Source: NBML01 sp029939535
GTDB taxonomy: Bacteria > Desulfobacterota > Desulfobacteria > Desulfobacterales > Desulfobacteraceae
Reading direction: 5' to 3'
Length of the DNA: 6,174 bases
NCBI GenBank assembly: GCA_029939535.1
Contig: JAOZST010000207.1
Location: 1 to 6,174 of the forward strand
The position numbers and the translations under genes are program-made. Position 1 is the stretch's first letter; each line of letters starts with the position of its first letter. This document shows positions 1-6,174 of the stretch, in pieces. Below the pieces are notes generated by a model. It made no database searches. It saw only the letters and a program-made list of their open reading frames with translations, and was not told where the DNA came from.

Positions 1-649
1 CTCCAAGATCATGGGTGATGAGGATCATGCCCATGTTGAATTCCTTTTGTATGGAAGCAAGCAGCCTCAAAATCTGGGCCTGGATGGTAACGTCAAGGGC
101 GGTGGTGGGTTCATCGGCAATGATGAGAGACGGTCCGCACATAAGACCCATGGCAATCATTATCCTCTGTCTGAGCCCCCCGGAAAGCTGGTGGGGATAT
201 TGTTTCAGACGGGAGCCGGAGCCTGTAATTCCTACTTTTTCAAGCAGGAATACGGCCCTGTCCCGGGCCTCTTTGGAACTGACTTTTTTATGTTCTGTCA
301 GAGCTTCGGTGAGCTGGTCTCCAATGGTATAGCAGGGGTCCAGGGAAGTCATGGGTTCCTGAAAAATCATGGCCATTTTTGAACCCCTGAACCTTGACAT
401 TTTTTTTTCATTCATCTTTAAAAGATCATGGCCCTCAAACTCCATTTTGTCTGCAGTGTAACTGGCTGATGGGGGAAGTATGTCCATGATTGCCAGGGCT
501 GTAATGGATTTTCCGCACCCGGATTCACCCACAAGACTAAGGGTTTTTCCCTTTTCCACACTGAAACTCACATTTCTGACTGCATGGAGCGCTCCTGCTG
601 GAAGGTGAAGATCCACATTTAAATTTTTTACTTCAAGCAGGTCATTCAT
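1..649 (-). CDS. dppD: Peptide/nickel-type ABC transporter ATP-binding protein (DppD/OppD-like), 3' end off window
   Basis: This is the first 216 codons of a cytosolic ATPase that powers a DppBC-type importer. My reading of the minus strand from the ATG at 649 stays open to the window edge. All nucleotide-binding motifs visible in this part are intact: Walker A GESGCGKS at residues 41-48, Q-loop Gln97 in IFQEP, ABC signature LSGGLRQR at 155-162, Walker B LIIADEP at 175-181, D-loop ALD at 184-186 and the switch His213 in ITHDLG. Family members are usually about 320-330 residues, so roughly the last third is missing, including the C-terminal oligopeptide-transporter extension. The start overlaps the dppC stop as ATGA and has a good ribosome binding site, so translation is probably coupled. 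Members of this family normally pair with a DppF-type second ATPase, which would be expected beyond the left edge. The exact substrate class (peptide, nickel, glutathione, other) is not decided by this subunit. Confidence 0.95.
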   Translation of the reverse strand, partial: MNDLLEVKNLNVDLHLPAGALHAVRNVSFSVEKGKTLSLVGESGCGKSITALAIMDILPPSASYTADKMEFEGHDLLKMNEKKMSRFRGSKMAMIFQEPMTSLDPCYTIGDQLTEALTEHKKVSSKEARDRAVFLLEKVGITGSGSRLKQYPHQLSGGLRQRIMIAMGLMCGPSLIIADEPTTALDVTIQAQILRLLASIQKEFNMGMILITHDLG

Positions 650-1560
650 GATCTTCCCTCCGGAGATGTTACATCCCGCAGCCCGTCTCCAAAGAGATTC
701 ATTCCAAGTACAAGGAAAAAAAGTGCCACCCCTGGTATGGTGACAAGGTAGGGATCAAAGAGCATTAAATCCTTTCCTTCGGAGATCATAAGTCCCCAGG
801 AAGGTATGGGTGGCTGTACCCCCATTCCCAGAAAAGAAAGAGCAGCTTCCAGAAGAATGGCCCTGCCTATTTCCAGGGTGCCCACAATGACAATGGAGTT
901 AAACAGATTGGGCATGATTTCCCGGGCCATGAGCCAGATAACAGAACACCCTGCTGCCTGGGCAGCCTGGACATAATCCATGGCTCTGATCTGCTGGGTT
1001 GTGGCCCGTAAAATAACGGCAAACCTGTCCCAGATCAGACAGCCCAGAACGATGATCACCACATACATGGACCCGCCTATGAGGGCCACCACGGCAATGG
1101 CCACCAGCACGGCAGGCAGAGCCAGACGCACCGTGATGATAAAACTGACGATTATATCGGCAATACCCCCGAAATATCCTGCAACCAGTCCCAGGGATAT
1201 ACCAATGACCCCGGCAATGGCCATGCATGAAAATCCGATTAAAATGGATACCCTGGACCCGTATACCAGTCTTGAAAGATAATCACGGCCCATGTTGTCG
1301 GTTCCCAGGGGATGATCCCAGGTCCCTTTTTCACTCCAGATGGGTGGGACCATCCTGTTGGAGAGATCCTGGTGATAGGGATCATGGCCGGCAATATAGG
1401 GGGCAAAGACGGCCATCATAAAAACCATCAAAACCATTACACCGCCAATGAGAAATCCCTTATGGGTAATCATTCTCTGGCGCATGATCTGGCCGGGCGT
1501 GGGAAAGACCACATCCAGGCCTAATCCTGAATCAAATTGCTTCTGCTGTGTGGGTGTCAT
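646..1560 (-). CDS. dppC: Peptide-type ABC transporter permease, DppC/OppC-like
   Basis: This is an inner-membrane permease of 304 residues, a normal length for DppC/OppC proteins, which pairs with the DppB-type partner to form the translocation channel. After a short cytosolic N-terminus there is one hydrophobic segment (about 36-55). The family hallmark HPLGTDNMGRD follows at 83-93, then SRLVYGSRVSILIGF leads into the core transmembrane domain (about 103-290). The EAA loop that docks onto the ATPases is at about 197-219 (YVQAAQAAG through IMPN). The C-terminus ends in the typical GDGLRD stretch at 291-296. The ATG at 1560 is 3 nt after the dppB stop and is preceded by AGGAG. The stop overlaps the dppD start by 4 nt. 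DppC is the family-level name; the transported compound is not known. Related systems carry dipeptides, oligopeptides, nickel or glutathione. Confidence 0.95.
   Translation of the reverse strand: MTPTQQKQFDSGLGLDVVFPTPGQIMRQRMITHKGFLIGGVMVLMVFMMAVFAPYIAGHDPYHQDLSNRMVPPIWSEKGTWDHPLGTDNMGRDYLSRLVYGSRVSILIGFSCMAIAGVIGISLGLVAGYFGGIADIIVSFIITVRLALPAVLVAIAVVALIGGSMYVVIIVLGCLIWDRFAVILRATTQQIRAMDYVQAAQAAGCSVIWLMAREIMPNLFNSIVIVGTLEIGRAILLEAALSFLGMGVQPPIPSWGLMISEGKDLMLFDPYLVTIPGVALFFLVLGMNLFGDGLRDVTSPEGRS
656..661 (-). promoter_or_regulatory. Ribosome binding site of dppD
   Basis: GGAGGG on the minus strand lies 6 nt before the ATG at 649 and sits inside the last codons of dppC. It supports the ATG that overlaps the dppC stop as the real start. 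Confidence 0.75.
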
Positions 1561-1563
1561 GGA

Positions 1564-2481
1564 TCAAGAACTCCTGATTCTGGGGTCAAGAAAGGCATTG
1601 CAGAGATCTGCCATAAAGGTCAGAAAAATATAGATGGTGGAAAGAAGTAGAACTATTGCCTGGACAACGGGCAGGTCTGATCTTGAGATGGATACCCAGG
1701 CAAGGTTGCCAAGACCGTTCAATGCAAATATGGATTCAATGACAATGGAGCCTCCCAGCATAAAACCAAGCTGGACAGCTGCTACGGCAACAACCGGGAT
1801 AATGGCATTCCTGAGGGTGTGTTTGAATAATATTTTAGGCCATCTCAGCCCCTTGGCCCGGGCTGTCCTGATGTGATCCGAGGCAAGCACCTCCAGCATT
1901 CCAGATCTTACCAAACGCATTATGGCAGGGGTGGCATAGTAGCCCAAAGCTATGGTTGGCATGACAAAATGCCGCCAGGTATCACTGCCGGATATGGGAA
2001 GCCATCGCAAATATACCCCAAAGAAAATAATAAGAATCAGCCCGAACCAGAAGGAAGGCATGGCCTGGCCCATAACGGAAATTGACAAGGCAATCCTGTC
2101 AATCCATGTATTGGGCCTGACAGCAGCCAGCATGCCCAGAGGGATGGACAATACCATGGCAAAGGTCAGGGCACAGATCCCCAGGGTCATGGTAACTCCC
2201 ATGCGCTCTTTGAGCATCTGTGCCACGGGTTGATTCAAGTAGGGTGAGTTGCCGAAGTCTCCCTTAAGAGCCCTTCCTGCCCACTCAAAATACTGAATAA
2301 TCAGGGGACGGTCAAATCCGTATTGGGTCCTGACAAATTCAATTTCCTCATGACTTGCGCCTTCCCCTGCCAGGGATATGGCAGGGTCGCCCGAGACCCG
2401 CAGCAGCATAAAGCTGATCAGCGACACTGTCACCATTACTATAAGTGCGAGTCCCAGGCGTTTTAACGTATATATCAACAT
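1564..2481 (-). CDS. dppB: Peptide-type ABC transporter permease, DppB/OppB-like
   Basis: This is an inner-membrane permease of 305 residues, the usual length for DppB/OppB proteins. It opens with MLIYTLKRL and a first membrane segment (about 9-29). A periplasmic loop follows that contains the family pattern YGFDRPLIIQYFEW (54-67) and GDFGNS (74-79). Further hydrophobic segments lie at about 97-120, 130-157, 226-250 and 272-297. The EAA loop is at about 203-229 (HIRTARAKGL through LRNAIIP) and the C-terminal end carries the characteristic LDPRIR at 298-303. FALNGLG at 252-258 has Asn where most relatives have Pro, a mild variation. The gene starts 12 nt after the binding-protein stop. Only a weak GGA stands 7 nt before the ATG, so it may rely on ribosomes arriving from the upstream gene. 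Confidence 0.95.
   Translation of the reverse strand: MLIYTLKRLGLALIVMVTVSLISFMLLRVSGDPAISLAGEGASHEEIEFVRTQYGFDRPLIIQYFEWAGRALKGDFGNSPYLNQPVAQMLKERMGVTMTLGICALTFAMVLSIPLGMLAAVRPNTWIDRIALSISVMGQAMPSFWFGLILIIFFGVYLRWLPISGSDTWRHFVMPTIALGYYATPAIMRLVRSGMLEVLASDHIRTARAKGLRWPKILFKHTLRNAIIPVVAVAAVQLGFMLGGSIVIESIFALNGLGNLAWVSISRSDLPVVQAIVLLLSTIYIFLTFMADLCNAFLDPRIRSS
1571..1575 (-). promoter_or_regulatory. Ribosome binding site of dppC
   Basis: AGGAG on the minus strand lies 10 nt before the ATG at 1560, inside the 3' end of dppB. It supports the chosen dppC start. Confidence 0.65.
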
Positions 2482-2493
2482 AGTATTATCCGT

Positions 2494-4038
2494 TTATTTC
2501 CATTTTGCCTGGAAAAATCTGGGCACTGCATCGGGATAGGGTGTAAAATCCAGATCCTTTGAATAACAATTATTGGATACATAGGTGAACATGGGGCACC
2601 AATATGCCTGATCTGCAATGCGTTTCAAGGCATCGGAATATAATTGCTTCCTCTTGGGCGTGTCAATGGAAGAATCTGCTTCAACCAGCAGGTCTCTTAC
2701 CATTGGATCACGGGTAAGATCATCCGCTTCAAATTCAAAAAAATGGCTGACAATGGCGGACACATCATTAATGGAATAGGAACCCCAGGTGAGAAACTGC
2801 ATCTGGGCCTTGCCAGATCTGGATTTTTCCCTGAGAGCTGAATATTTCATGATCATCAGCTTTGCCTTGATGCCAACGGCAGCAAGATCGCCTATCATTG
2901 CTTCAGCAAAGTCTCTGTTCCTGTATCCATAGAGGGTGGTTTTAAATCCATTGGGATAACCAGCCTCGGCCAGTAATTTTTTTGCTTTTACAGGATCATA
3001 TGGATACTGTTTTACATCCTGCTCACATCCAAACTGGGAAGGAAAACAGGCAGAATAGACAGCACGGGATTGTCCGCCAAGAAGATTTTTTGCAATTGAA
3101 TCCCTGTTAATGGCATGGTTGACTGCCTGTCTGACCTCAAGTTTTGCAAAGGGATTATCCATGCCATGCTCTTTACCGGAACGGTTGGCTGAATCAAACT
3201 GAATATAACCTATCCGCATGGTTTCTGCAGGGGTAACAGTGAGACTGGGCATTTTTGCAAGTTTGGCAGCCTGGTCAGGGGGAACCAGGTAGATCCAGTC
3301 CAGGGAGCCTGTCATGAGTTCTGCCATCTGGGTATTGACTTCCGGCAGGGTTCTCCAGACAATTTTACCAATGCCTGGCTGGCCCTTGGGGCTGTCCTTA
3401 AAATAATTTTTATTTTTTTCCATGACTATTTTCTGGCCAGGAATTACCTCAACAATTTTATAGGGGCCGGTACCAATGGGTTTGACACCAAAGCCGTCAG
3501 TTCCCACTTTTGAATAATACTCTTTTGGGTAGATGGGATTTGCTCCTGACAAAAATTCAAAAGCAGCTGGAAATGGTTTTTTTAAGATAATTTTTACGCT
3601 GTAGTTCCCTGTTTTCACCACGCGGTCTATCCAGCTTGAATACCGCTGGGTTTTTACCTTATTGTCAGGGTTTGCAGCAAAGTTAAGTGTATATACAACA
3701 TCATCAGCAGTCAGTTCCTGACCATTATGAAATTGAATCCCCTGCCTGAGATTAATTGCCATTTCAGTATCAGAGTTCCATTTAAAGTCCTTTGCAATGA
3801 GGCCTTTATATTCATAGGTAACAGGATCTCTGTAAAGAAGATTGTCATAGGCATGTCTTGCAATAACAATTCCCTCCCGGGCCGTATTAAAATACCGGTC
3901 CAGGGTTTCAAGTTCTTTGCTGAATGCAATATTCAGGGTGTCATTTTTTTTGCCGGCAAAAGCCGGGTGTAAAAAACATGATAAACACATGAAAATAAAC
4001 AGCGAGATGGACAATAATCGGATACTTGTTTTCTTCAT
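2494..4038 (-). CDS. Periplasmic peptide-type ABC transporter substrate-binding protein (SBP_bac_5 / DppA-OppA family)
   Basis: This 514-residue secreted binding protein should deliver ligand to the DppBC-type permeases encoded just downstream. The N-terminus is a clear Sec signal peptide: MKKTSIR, a hydrophobic core at about 8-23, and a signal peptidase I site AFA|G after residue 28. The Cys residues at 18 and 21 do not sit in a lipobox, so a lipoprotein is unlikely. Family marks include LRQGIQFHNGQELTADDVVY (97-116), KPIGTGPYKIVEV (186-198) and the hinge-proximal block VRQAVNHAINRDSIAKNLL (302-320). Cys331 and Cys338 are spaced as in relatives where they may form a periplasmic disulfide. 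The length fits the family (about 500-540). The start at 4038 has a strong AGGAGG. The family binds di- and oligopeptides but also nickel, heme, glutathione and opines, so the ligand is undetermined. A peptide or amide-linked compound is suggested by the neighbouring M20D hydrolase. Confidence 0.95.
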   Translation of the reverse strand: MKKTSIRLLSISLFIFMCLSCFLHPAFAGKKNDTLNIAFSKELETLDRYFNTAREGIVIARHAYDNLLYRDPVTYEYKGLIAKDFKWNSDTEMAINLRQGIQFHNGQELTADDVVYTLNFAANPDNKVKTQRYSSWIDRVVKTGNYSVKIILKKPFPAAFEFLSGANPIYPKEYYSKVGTDGFGVKPIGTGPYKIVEVIPGQKIVMEKNKNYFKDSPKGQPGIGKIVWRTLPEVNTQMAELMTGSLDWIYLVPPDQAAKLAKMPSLTVTPAETMRIGYIQFDSANRSGKEHGMDNPFAKLEVRQAVNHAINRDSIAKNLLGGQSRAVYSACFPSQFGCEQDVKQYPYDPVKAKKLLAEAGYPNGFKTTLYGYRNRDFAEAMIGDLAAVGIKAKLMIMKYSALREKSRSGKAQMQFLTWGSYSINDVSAIVSHFFEFEADDLTRDPMVRDLLVEADSSIDTPKRKQLYSDALKRIADQAYWCPMFTYVSNNCYSKDLDFTPYPDAVPRFFQAKWK

Positions 4039-4047
4039 TTCACTTAC

Positions 4048-4053
4048 CCTCCT
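4048..4053 (-). promoter_or_regulatory. Strong ribosome binding site of the substrate-binding protein
   Basis: A complete AGGAGG on the minus strand lies 9 nt before the ATG at 4038. It is the best Shine-Dalgarno sequence in the window, fitting the high level at which binding proteins are normally made relative to their permeases (inference), and it fixes the start codon. Confidence 0.85.
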
Positions 4054-4077
4054 GATATTAATTATTATTTTACCACG

Positions 4078-4122
4078 ATAATTTGGTATACACTTTTGTG
4101 TGTGTTTACCAGTACAAATTAT
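4078..4122 (-). repeat. Interrupted inverted repeat / bulged hairpin in the hydrolase-SBP gap
   Basis: Read on the minus strand, ATAATTT (4122-4116) can pair with AAATTAT (4084-4078), and GGTAAACAC (4110-4102) with GTGTATACC (4093-4085) with one A-A mismatch. A 5-nt bulge GTACT and an 8-nt loop ACACAAAA complete the structure. No run of U follows, so it is not a standard intrinsic terminator. It could be an RNA stem that modulates read-through or stability between the hydrolase and transporter cistrons, or a DNA operator with dyad symmetry. The symmetry is visible; the role is inference. Confidence 0.5.
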
Positions 4123-4147
4123 TACTCTTATTTAAAAAAATTTTCCA
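4118..4147 (-). promoter_or_regulatory. Possible promoter for the binding protein and transporter genes
   Basis: On the minus strand TGGAAA (4147-4142, 4 of 6 matches to the -35 consensus), an 18-nt spacer and AATAAT (4123-4118, 5 of 6 matches to the -10 consensus) lie across the 3' end of the amidohydrolase gene. The match is weak alone. It gains some weight because its -10 region is part of an 11-mer also present at the much better promoter before the amidohydrolase. It would give a 5' leader of about 70 nt containing the inverted repeat. Confidence 0.35.
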
Positions 4148-5309
4148 CTGTCTTAAATAATATTTCTGCTCCTATTTCCAGCACATCTTCATGGAGATCA
4201 AAATAGGGCGAATGCAATGGATGGTTTATTCCCATTTCCTGGCTTGCACATCCAAACCTCATGATAGCGCCCGGGCATTTCTGGGCGAAACAATAAAAAT
4301 CCTCACTACCCATGATAAACGGAAGAGACTTTACATTTTCTTTTCCCAATACCTCCACAGATGCCCCATAGAGTGACTTGCACACATCTTTGTCATTTAT
4401 TCCAAGGGGTGCCCCAGGTTTAATAGTGAGTTTGCTTTTTGTTCCCAGCATTTTATCAATTCCAAGAACCAGGTTTTTCAAGGCTGCAATAATCAGGCTT
4501 CTTGCTTCCTGGTCATGGGTGCGGATGGAACCTGTGATAATAGCCTTTTCCGGGATTATATTCCCGGCATCACCCGAATGACAGGTTCCCACACTGATGA
4601 CTGCGGAATGGGCAGGGTTGATCTGCCTTGGGATAATGGAATCCAGGCTGGTGACAAAAATACCGGCTCCGGTAATTGGATTGATACCCTGATGGGGACG
4701 GGCACCATGACTGCCCTTGCCCGTTATCACAAGCTCAAAAGGATCAGAAGCAGCATGGCCGATATGGCTGAAAACCCCCACCGTTCCCACGGGTAAATTG
4801 GGGTCCATATGGCCTGCAATGATCCGGTCCACCCGGGGATTTTCAAGCACCCCCTTTTCAACCATTGCCTTGGCTCCTCCCAGTTTTTCTTCTGCCGGTT
4901 GAAAAATCAATTTAATGGACCCAGAAATTTTATTCAACAACTCAGAGTTTTCAATTTTTTTTGCCACACCCAGAACAATGGCTGTATTGGCATCATGACC
5001 GCAGGAATGCATAACACCCTCATGGATTGATTTATGGGCATTGTCAGACAGTTCCTGCATGGGCAAGGCATCAATATCAGCTCTTACTGCAATGGTCTTA
5101 TTTTTTTCAGGCTCCTGTTTTTTGCCTTTAAAAACAGCCACCACACCCGTCATATCATCAAAGGTCTGGATATCAGGCTTGAATTTTTTCAGGACTTCAC
5201 AAATTTGTCGGGTTGTTCTTTTTTCATTAAAAGATACTTCAGGGTGTTTGTGAAAATCATTTCTTAGATTTACAATCCATTTTTTGAATTCATTATTAGG
5301 CAATGACAT
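4128..5309 (-). CDS. M20D-family metal-dependent amidohydrolase / carboxypeptidase (hippurate hydrolase, IAA-amino acid hydrolase type)
   Basis: This 393-residue enzyme should hydrolyse an amide bond between an acyl group or amino acid and an amino acid, using two metal ions. The length is normal for the family. It has no signal peptide, so it acts in the cytosol on imported substrate. By comparison with the M20D family the metal ligands are all present: Cys103 and His105 in HSCGHDANTA, Glu141 in FQPAEE, His167 in GHMDP and His366 near the C-terminus in PLHSPYF. Glu140 fits the general base. RADIDALPMQE (76-86), the dimerisation-domain motif SHGARPHQGINP (200-211) and GSEDF (334-338) are also typical. 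The ATG at 5309 is preceded only by a weak AAAAGG about 12 nt away. It lies between an IclR regulator and a peptide-type transporter, which suggests it processes what that transporter brings in. Candidates include N-acyl amino acids, hippurate-like conjugates or dipeptides; sequence does not separate these. Confidence 0.93.
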   Translation of the reverse strand: MSLPNNEFKKWIVNLRNDFHKHPEVSFNEKRTTRQICEVLKKFKPDIQTFDDMTGVVAVFKGKKQEPEKNKTIAVRADIDALPMQELSDNAHKSIHEGVMHSCGHDANTAIVLGVAKKIENSELLNKISGSIKLIFQPAEEKLGGAKAMVEKGVLENPRVDRIIAGHMDPNLPVGTVGVFSHIGHAASDPFELVITGKGSHGARPHQGINPITGAGIFVTSLDSIIPRQINPAHSAVISVGTCHSGDAGNIIPEKAIITGSIRTHDQEARSLIIAALKNLVLGIDKMLGTKSKLTIKPGAPLGINDKDVCKSLYGASVEVLGKENVKSLPFIMGSEDFYCFAQKCPGAIMRFGCASQEMGINHPLHSPYFDLHEDVLEIGAEILFKTVENFFK

Positions 5310-5337
5310 TTTTTTATTTTACCTTTTTATTTTAAAC

Positions 5338-5350
5338 TGGTACAAATTAT
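5338..5350 (-). promoter_or_regulatory. Candidate regulator-binding site at the amidohydrolase transcription start
   Basis: The plus-strand stretch TGGTACAAATTAT overlaps the -10 box and the expected transcription start of the amidohydrolase promoter. Its last 11 bases, GTACAAATTAT, recur exactly at 4112-4122 before the binding-protein gene. TTGTACCA/TGGTACAA is a short palindrome around GTAC. The position suits a repressor that blocks initiation, and the adjacent IclR-family protein is the obvious candidate. That assignment is inference. Confidence 0.35.
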
Positions 5351-5374
5351 ACGGTATCCTGTCATTACTTTCAA
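5346..5374 (-). promoter_or_regulatory. Sigma70-type promoter for the amidohydrolase
   Basis: On the minus strand TTGAAA (5374-5369, 5 of 6 matches to the -35 consensus) is followed after exactly 17 nt by TATAAT (5351-5346, perfect -10). Transcription would begin near 5338-5340, leaving a leader of about 30 nt before the ATG at 5309. The -35 box overlaps the TGA stop of iclR (5373-5371), so the promoter is packed into the 61-nt gap and the end of the upstream gene. Confidence 0.75.
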
Positions 5375-6168
5375 TTTGGAGGCGGATCAACCGCTGCAAT
5401 TTCAGTCTGAATTATTTTTGCTATTTCCATGCATCTTTCAGGACCCATGCGCATGGTAATACTGGCCATGCTGATGGCTGCCACAACCTGTCCTTTCAAG
5501 TTGAAAATCGGGACCCCCACCCCAATGGAATCCTGAGTAACGATGTGAACACTGTTTGAATATTTCATTTTTCTGGATTTTTTAATCCAGGATCGCACCT
5601 CTTTAATTGTAATACCATAATATTTTTCATATCTGTGAGCATTGGTTGCAAGTATTTTTTCCCTCTGTTTTGTAGGTAAAAAAGACAATAAAGCCTGTCC
5701 TGCAGCTCCAACGCCAAGAACCCTGCGTTCTCCAATTTCATAACCCAGAACCTGAACCCGGGATTTACCCATTACCCTGTCAATGCACAACCCATCATAA
5801 CCGGAACGAATAATCAGACAAGTTGCATCATCGGTCTGCTGGCTGATTTTTTCCAATGTTGCATGGAAATGGTCCCGCATGGAAAATTGCCGGGTACCTG
5901 CACCCAGGGAATATAATTCAGCTCCCAGGTGATATAGCTTGGCCTCGGAATCAAAGGATAAAAATTCTTCTTCCAATAGAACGGTCAAAATCCGATGAAC
6001 AGTGGGAGCCGGAAGATCCAGTTCTTTTGCGACCATGGATAGTCGGGCGCCGATTTTATTATATTTTGAAATACATCGCAAAATTGCGATGGAGCGACGA
6101 AGGCTTTGAGCCCCTTGCTGACGCCGGGGGATTTCTTTTATTGATTTTTGGATTGGATCATTTTTCAT
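5371..6168 (-). CDS. IclR-family transcriptional regulator
   Basis: This is a 265-residue DNA-binding regulator of typical IclR length (about 250-270). An N-terminal winged helix-turn-helix occupies about residues 21-80: QSLRRSIAILRCISKY opens it, and LSMVAKELDLPAPTVHRIL (43-61) covers the helix-turn-helix. The C-terminal effector-binding domain runs from about 95 to 260 and includes VLGVGAAGQALLSFL (150-164) and the conserved block IGVGVPIFNLKGQVVAAISMA (from 215). The start at 6168 gives the usual short leader before the winged helix, but the ribosome binding site lies beyond the window. IclR proteins often control an adjacent catabolic or uptake operon in response to its substrate or product, as activators or repressors. 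The most likely target here is the hydrolase and transporter set directly downstream. Its effector and own promoter cannot be seen. Confidence 0.95.
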   Translation of the reverse strand: MKNDPIQKSIKEIPRRQQGAQSLRRSIAILRCISKYNKIGARLSMVAKELDLPAPTVHRILTVLLEEEFLSFDSEAKLYHLGAELYSLGAGTRQFSMRDHFHATLEKISQQTDDATCLIIRSGYDGLCIDRVMGKSRVQVLGYEIGERRVLGVGAAGQALLSFLPTKQREKILATNAHRYEKYYGITIKEVRSWIKKSRKMKYSNSVHIVTQDSIGVGVPIFNLKGQVVAAISMASITMRMGPERCMEIAKIIQTEIAAVDPPPN

Positions 6169-6174
6169 GTTTTT

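Noticed and set aside
11..382. Plus-strand open frame of 123 codons at the left end
   Set aside because: It lies opposite dppD, whose reading contains all ABC ATPase motifs in order. The plus-strand translation shows no recognisable domain and no ribosome binding site, so it is an antisense shadow.
3947..4038. Lipoprotein signal on the binding protein because of Cys18 and Cys21
   Set aside because: Neither Cys is preceded by a lipobox (residues before Cys21 are Cys-Leu-Ser), while AFA|G at 26-29 is a good signal peptidase I site.
4128..4145. A and T runs at the end of the hydrolase gene as an intrinsic terminator
   Set aside because: The T run on the coding strand is part of the last codons (Asn-Phe-Phe-Lys-stop) and no G+C-rich stem precedes it.
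4515..4796. Plus-strand open frame inside the amidohydrolase
   Set aside because: Antisense to conserved M20D sequence, with no independent evidence of coding.
5284..5559. Plus-strand open frame of 91 codons across the hydrolase-iclR gap
   Set aside because: It runs opposite the start of the hydrolase and the end of iclR, has no domain-like pattern and crosses the strong minus-strand promoter. Chance frame.

Overview
The window holds one end of a compact, single-orientation gene cluster on the minus strand. In transcription order (right to left) it reads: IclR-family regulator, M20D-family amidohydrolase/carboxypeptidase, periplasmic peptide-type solute-binding protein, DppB-type permease, DppC-type permease, and a DppD-type ATPase whose C-terminus runs off the left edge. 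Every gene except the last is complete. No RNA genes, mobile elements or CRISPR arrays were seen.

The host looks like a Gram-negative bacterium. The binding protein carries a signal peptidase I type leader and no lipobox, as expected for a free periplasmic protein rather than a Gram-positive lipoprotein. Coding regions have moderate G+C and the intergenic gaps are very A+T rich. The gene style would fit a Desulfobacteraceae-like member of the Desulfobacterota, but this is a low-confidence impression and not something the window proves.

Layout: iclR (5371-6168) ends just before a near-consensus sigma70-type promoter whose -35 box overlaps the iclR stop codon. That promoter should start a transcript for the amidohydrolase (4128-5309). 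An 89-bp A+T-rich gap (4039-4127) follows, containing a bulged hairpin, repeated TGGTA-type half-sites and a weaker promoter candidate. The gap shares the 11-mer GTACAAATTAT with the first promoter. Next come the binding protein (2494-4038), dppB (1564-2481), dppC (646-1560) and dppD (<1-649), spaced 12 nt, 3 nt and a 4-nt ATGA overlap. This is a tightly coupled transporter operon.

Working model (inference): the binding protein captures a peptide or amide-linked compound in the periplasm, the DppBCD-type transporter imports it, and the cytosolic metal-dependent M20D hydrolase cleaves the amide bond. The IclR protein senses the substrate or product and controls both promoters through the shared sites. 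The substrate cannot be told from sequence alone. The protein families are all ordinary; the most unusual material is the regulatory DNA in the two intergenic gaps.
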